Shown here piece by piece: positions 12,543 to 15,341 of a stretch of 15,341 nucleotides of DNA. The translations under genes and the position numbers were made by a program. The stretch lies in assembly GCA_019247335.1 (NCBI GenBank), contig JAFAPB010000033.1, positions 1-15,341 on the forward strand, in the 5' to 3' direction. This DNA comes from Candidatus Kaiserbacteria bacterium. Lineage in GTDB: Bacteria; Patescibacteriota; Minisyncoccia; Phycocordibacterales; UBA2100. The notes below the pieces were generated by a model that had not been told where the DNA came from, made no database searches, and saw only the letters and a list, made by a program, of their open reading frames with translations. The stretch's first letter is position 1, and each line of letters opens with the position of its first letter.

Positions 12543-13703
12543 TCACCGAATGACTTTCGCGACAGCGAGAGCGACGCGTTTGTCGAACATGTCGGGCACG
12601 ATTTTCTCCAGCGTCGGCTTTTTCACGAGTGCCGCGATCGCTTTCGCCGCTTTTATCTTGTGTTCATCGGTGATACGGCGGACGTGATGATCGATCGCGC
12701 CGCGGAAAACGCCGGGGAACGCGAGCGAATTGTTGATCTGATTCGGAAAATCCGATCGGCCGGTCGCGATCACTTTCGCACCGCCTCTCTTCGCTTCGTC
12801 CGGCATGATCTCGGGTACGGGATTTGCCAGCGCGAAGACGATCGCATTTTTATTCATGTGGCGTATATCGTCTGCATTCGCAAGCCCGGGCCCGGAGACG
12901 CCGATCAGTACGTCGGCGTCGGTTAACGCCTCATGTAAGCCGCCGCGCAGGTGATTCGGATTCGTAAATTGTGCGAGCATTTTCTTGTGCGCCTCGAGAC
13001 GCGTTGCGTCGATAATGCCGTGCGAATCGAGCACGATGATATTTTTTGCGCCTGCTTTATGCAAGAGGAGCGCGATCGCCGTACCCGCAGCACCGGCGCC
13101 GGAAATCACGATGGCGATGCTCGAGATCTTTTTCTTCACGACCGTAAGCGCATTCAAGAGGCCCGCGAGAACGACGATCGCGGTCCCGTGCTGATCGTCG
13201 TGCATGACCGGAATATCGAGCGCGTCGATGACACGCCGCTCGATGTCGAAGCATTTCGGCGCGGCGATATCTTCCAAATTGATGCCGCCGAATGCCGGCG
13301 CGATGCGGATGACCGTCTCGACGATCTCATCGGCATCCTGCGTATCGAGTACGATGGGTACCGCGTCGAGCCCGGCGAACGTCTTAAAAAGCACGCTCTT
13401 CCCTTCCATGACCGGGAGCGCGCCGAGCGCTTTGATGTTGCCGAGCCCTAGGACCGCCGAGCCGTCGGAGATAACCGCCACCGTGCGGCCTTTCATAGTG
13501 TATTCGCGAGCCGCTTCTTTATGTTCCGCGACAAAGCTGGAAACGGCAGCAACGCCAGGTGTGTAGACGAGCGCGAGCTCGGTGCGGTTTCTCACCGGCG
13601 CCGCAGGCATAATGCGGATCTTGCCAGCAAGCTTCTTGTGGAGTGCGAGCGCCGCCTTGGAATTGCCTGCCCTGCGCTTGCCCACCGGGACCTTTTTCTT
13701 CAT
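12543..13703 (-). CDS. Malic enzyme, short NAD(P)-dependent form (386 aa)
   Basis: Catalyses oxidative decarboxylation of malate to pyruvate and CO2 with reduction of NAD(P), in the cytoplasm. Family motifs are complete: catalytic-tyrosine YTPGVA (47-52), catalytic-lysine MEGKS (99-103), metal-binding NLEDIAAP (142-149) and HDDQHGTA (168-175). The Rossmann glycine motif is SGAGAAG (201-207), followed by ANPVPEI (293-299) and GRSDFPNQINN (315-325). The length matches the short bacterial form without the phosphotransacetylase-like extension. The cofactor is not certain. An earlier in-frame ATG would add 33 residues overlapping the dihydroorotase gene, so I chose the ATG at 13701-13703, which begins a Lys-rich start typical of the family. 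The gene lies 37 nt after dihydroorotase and is probably cotranscribed with it. There is no Shine-Dalgarno sequence. Confidence 0.95.
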   Translation of the reverse strand: MKKKVPVGKRRAGNSKAALALHKKLAGKIRIMPAAPVRNRTELALVYTPGVAAVSSFVAEHKEAAREYTMKGRTVAVISDGSAVLGLGNIKALGALPVMEGKSVLFKTFAGLDAVPIVLDTQDADEIVETVIRIAPAFGGINLEDIAAPKCFDIERRVIDALDIPVMHDDQHGTAIVVLAGLLNALTVVKKKISSIAIVISGAGAAGTAIALLLHKAGAKNIIVLDSHGIIDATRLEAHKKMLAQFTNPNHLRGGLHEALTDADVLIGVSGPGLANADDIRHMNKNAIVFALANPVPEIMPDEAKRGGAKVIATGRSDFPNQINNSLAFPGVFRGAIDHHVRRITDEHKIKAAKAIAALVKKPTLEKIVPDMFDKRVALAVAKVIR

Positions 13704-13704
13704 G

Positions 13705-13729
13705 GAGAGCCAGTATATACCCGGCTCTC
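13705..13729 (-). promoter_or_regulatory. Hairpin with TATACT in its loop, abutting the malic enzyme start
   Basis: GAGAGCC and GGCTCTC form a 7-bp stem around an 11-nt loop, ending one base before the ATG. On the minus strand TATACT (13712-13717) is a five-of-six match to a -10 box, 8 nt from the ATG. It may be a promoter for a leaderless mRNA, a start-codon hairpin, or a weak attenuator between pyrC and the malic enzyme gene. Confidence 0.4.
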
Positions 13730-13740
13730 TGCGTGCGGAA

Positions 13741-15141
13741 TCAGTATCGTTTGCCCGCGACAAAGACCGCTTCGACCGATCCCGGCATGGTCCTCCCTTC
13801 AAGCGCCGACCATCCCACTTTCGTCTTCAGGTCTTTGCGGTCGACTTTCGTTCCCTTCTTTATATTGAGCACGGTCAGAGAGCCCATAAACCCTTTCTTG
13901 ATCTCGCCGAAGCCCTTGCCGAACTTCTTTTTCGGGAACTGCTTCTTCAAATGCGGATTTACAAAGCGCCCCGGATTGTACGCGGAGACGCGCGCGATAT
14001 CTTGCGGCGTAAATGTATGCTCGCGCATGAGCCATGCACAAACGAGCGCGTAGGTGTCGAGCCACGGTGCGCCGCTGTGATTATTCTCGACACATGTCGC
14101 GAGGAAGCGCGCCTCGTCTTTCTCGCGAAGCAGCTCGGCGATCTCTTTATTGCTCTTACCCGGGAACTCATCTTTGAATTTTGCGAACGCGGAGTGCTTC
14201 TCTTCTTCGGTGTGCGGCGCATGATCCGTCGCGATGAATTGAATGAAATTTTCTTTCAGTCCTTTAATGAGCGCGGCACGATGTTCGGGCGCCTGCACCG
14301 CCGGATTCATCTGGATCTTGAGCCAGAGCGAGGGATCGGTATCGGTCATCGAGGTGTCGAATAGCAAATGCAAGGGAGAAACTTCGAGCACGATATCGCA
14401 GCCGCGCTTTCGATATTCCGCGATCATCTCAAAGCTCTCGCCGCCGGTCGACCAGTGGCAGAGCTTCGCCTTGATCTTGTATTTCTCGATGATGGGCAGA
14501 AGAAGCCGCAGGCCTTCGTTCACGCATTCGACGGGTCGGCGATCGGAATGCGTTTTCCCGCCGGCCGAGGCCTGTACGATCGGCTCGTATTCCACGTGGA
14601 ACGAGACAAGCTGACCCTTATAGCGCGAGAGAATCAGGTCTAGATCGCTCGCATAAGTGACCGTGAGATCGCCCACCGATTTGCCGAAATACAATTTATA
14701 GAAATACTCGCCTGGCTTACCGAGCGGCTTCGTCTTCGAATCGATGCCGAGATAATTGAGGATGGAAACCGGCGCATTCAGCTGTGCGACGCGGGCGCGG
14801 TGCCAGTCGAGCTCCTTTTTGCCGACGACGGGGTTTGGTGTGTTCGGCATCGCGCAGACGTGCGTGACGCCGCCGTGGAGCGCGGCTGCGGCAGCCGTCG
14901 CGTACTCTTCCTTGTAATTCTGCTTTGCGGTCTCGTCCTCGCGCGCATGAATGTGTACATCGCCGAAGCCCGGGAAGATGAGGCACTCGTCTCCGAAAAC
15001 GTAGTCGCTTGATTTCGCCTTCCCCTTCTTTACGTCCGCAATGAGTCCTGTCGCGGGATCAATTGAGATGACGCCGCGATACGGCTTTGCATTGTGTGAG
15101 GCGATCATTCCTTCGACGGTGACGGTAGCGCCTTTTGCCAT
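13741..15141 (-). CDS. pyrC: Dihydroorotase (466 aa)
   Basis: Amidohydrolase-fold enzyme that cyclises carbamoyl-aspartate to dihydroorotate, the third step of pyrimidine synthesis. Metal ligands in the expected order are H63 and H65 (DVHIHARED), the carbamylated Lys of KLYFG (K149), H182 (FHVEYE), H229 (LCHWST) and D306 (ATDHAPHT). The MPNT motif (98-101), EVSPLHLL (253-260) and the N-A/P-x-x-APEHRAAL segment (279-291) fit the family; the closest resemblance I recall is the dihydroorotase domain of animal CAD. The C-terminal strand GSVEAVFVAGKRY is typical. Relatives such as allantoinase or hydantoinase are less likely given these motifs. The start ATG (15139-15141) lacks a Shine-Dalgarno sequence; TATGAT lies 9 nt upstream. 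An SD-preceded ATG in another frame overlaps this start. Confidence 0.9.
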   Translation of the reverse strand: MAKGATVTVEGMIASHNAKPYRGVISIDPATGLIADVKKGKAKSSDYVFGDECLIFPGFGDVHIHAREDETAKQNYKEEYATAAAAALHGGVTHVCAMPNTPNPVVGKKELDWHRARVAQLNAPVSILNYLGIDSKTKPLGKPGEYFYKLYFGKSVGDLTVTYASDLDLILSRYKGQLVSFHVEYEPIVQASAGGKTHSDRRPVECVNEGLRLLLPIIEKYKIKAKLCHWSTGGESFEMIAEYRKRGCDIVLEVSPLHLLFDTSMTDTDPSLWLKIQMNPAVQAPEHRAALIKGLKENFIQFIATDHAPHTEEEKHSAFAKFKDEFPGKSNKEIAELLREKDEARFLATCVENNHSGAPWLDTYALVCAWLMREHTFTPQDIARVSAYNPGRFVNPHLKKQFPKKKFGKGFGEIKKGFMGSLTVLNIKKGTKVDRKDLKTKVGWSALEGRTMPGSVEAVFVAGKRY

Positions 15142-15150
15142 AGCGGAGTC

Positions 15151-15156
15151 ATCATA
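15151..15156 (-). promoter_or_regulatory. Candidate -10 box for pyrC
   Basis: TATGAT on the minus strand (five of six to consensus) lies 9 nt before the pyrC ATG and would give a leaderless or nearly leaderless transcript. No good -35 is seen at 16-18 nt. Confidence 0.4.
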
Positions 15157-15179
15157 GCGTCCTTTTCAAAATGCGCGAA

Positions 15180-15208
15180 TTGACGGGGTTGAGCCGAGCC
15201 GCTAGAGT
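15180..15208 (+). promoter_or_regulatory. Promoter for the gene starting at 15233
   Basis: TTGACG (15180-15185, five of six) and TAGAGT (15203-15208, four of six) are separated by exactly 17 nt. The start would fall near 15215, just before the Shine-Dalgarno sequence. Confidence 0.6.
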
Positions 15209-15220
15209 CGTGCAAGCCCC

Positions 15221-15228
15221 GAGGAGGA
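15221..15228 (+). promoter_or_regulatory. Strong ribosome binding site GAGGAGGA
   Basis: It contains a perfect AGGAGG (15222-15227), five bases before a TTG codon at 15233, and identifies TTG as the start of the last gene. Confidence 0.8.
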
Positions 15229-15232
15229 ATCA

Positions 15233-15341
15233 TTGACCCACCCACGTACCATCGAAGTCTCGTTTGCGCTCCTGTGCGCGCTCGAAGACATCCTGAATGC
15301 GCTTTACGTCGCGACCTGCGGCATCATGCTCGGCGTCGGCA
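15233..15341 (+). CDS. Unidentified protein, N-terminal 36 residues only (runs off the window)
   Basis: An open frame begins at TTG (15233-15235), placed by a strong Shine-Dalgarno sequence, and stays open to the window end. The predicted start is MTHPRTIEVSFALLCALEDI. Third codon positions are almost all G or C, as in the other genes, which favours this frame over the overlapping frame starting at ATT. A hydrophobic segment (about residues 10-36) with interspersed Cys could be a membrane helix or a helical core. Too little is present to name a family. It is divergent from pyrC and has its own promoter. Confidence 0.7.
   Translation, partial: MTHPRTIEVSFALLCALEDILNALYVATCGIMLGVG

Noticed and set aside
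13704..13802. Longer N-terminus for malic enzyme
   Set aside because: The extra 33 residues overlap the dihydroorotase coding end, are rich in Arg/Ser and are not part of the family. MKKKVPV is the better start.

Overview
The window looks like a chromosome segment from an ultra-small, Gram-positive-walled bacterium of the Patescibacteria (CPR) type, probably Parcubacteria. This is an inference. It rests on large Sec-exported proteins built from a variant peptidoglycan-binding module and PKD repeats, compact spacing, short housekeeping genes and GC-rich codon use. No taxonomic marker is present.

Layout. Positions 1-1116 hold the C-terminal half of RecG helicase (+). Its stop codon directly abuts the stop of a convergent block of four exported surface proteins on the minus strand (1117-11233). 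In transcription order these are a 735-aa cupredoxin/PG-binding/PKD protein, a 303-aa PG-binding Cys-repeat protein (4-nt gap), an 1121-aa cupredoxin protein with two PG-binding domains, and a 1173-aa protein with five PKD repeats. The last is separated from the others by a strong hairpin. A Nudix hydrolase lies just upstream of the block. A divergent phosphoribosyltransferase gene (11825-12421, +) has a near-consensus promoter, a strong Shine-Dalgarno sequence and its own terminator. The minus strand then carries tRNA-Ile(UAU), a short malic enzyme and a dihydroorotase. The start of an unidentified plus-strand gene (15233 to the end) closes the window.

How it may work together. The four surface proteins reuse the same parts: signal peptide, helical stretch, a Cys-bracketed PG-binding domain, PKD domains often carrying paired cysteines, and low-complexity spacers such as Gly-Thr repeats. 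Two start with a blue-copper-like domain whose four copper ligands are all present. They read as a paralogous, wall-attached, disulfide-stabilised, possibly copper-binding surface assembly. Its function is not known to me. Dihydroorotase and the phosphoribosyltransferase hint at pyrimidine metabolism; malic enzyme supplies pyruvate.

Expression signals differ by strand. Both complete plus-strand 5' ends have a -35/-10 promoter with a 17-nt spacer and a Shine-Dalgarno sequence. The minus-strand genes lack recognisable Shine-Dalgarno sequences; several have a -10-like hexamer 6-9 nt from the ATG or a hairpin touching it, which raises the possibility of leaderless transcripts. All domain and signal calls were made by eye; no searches were run.
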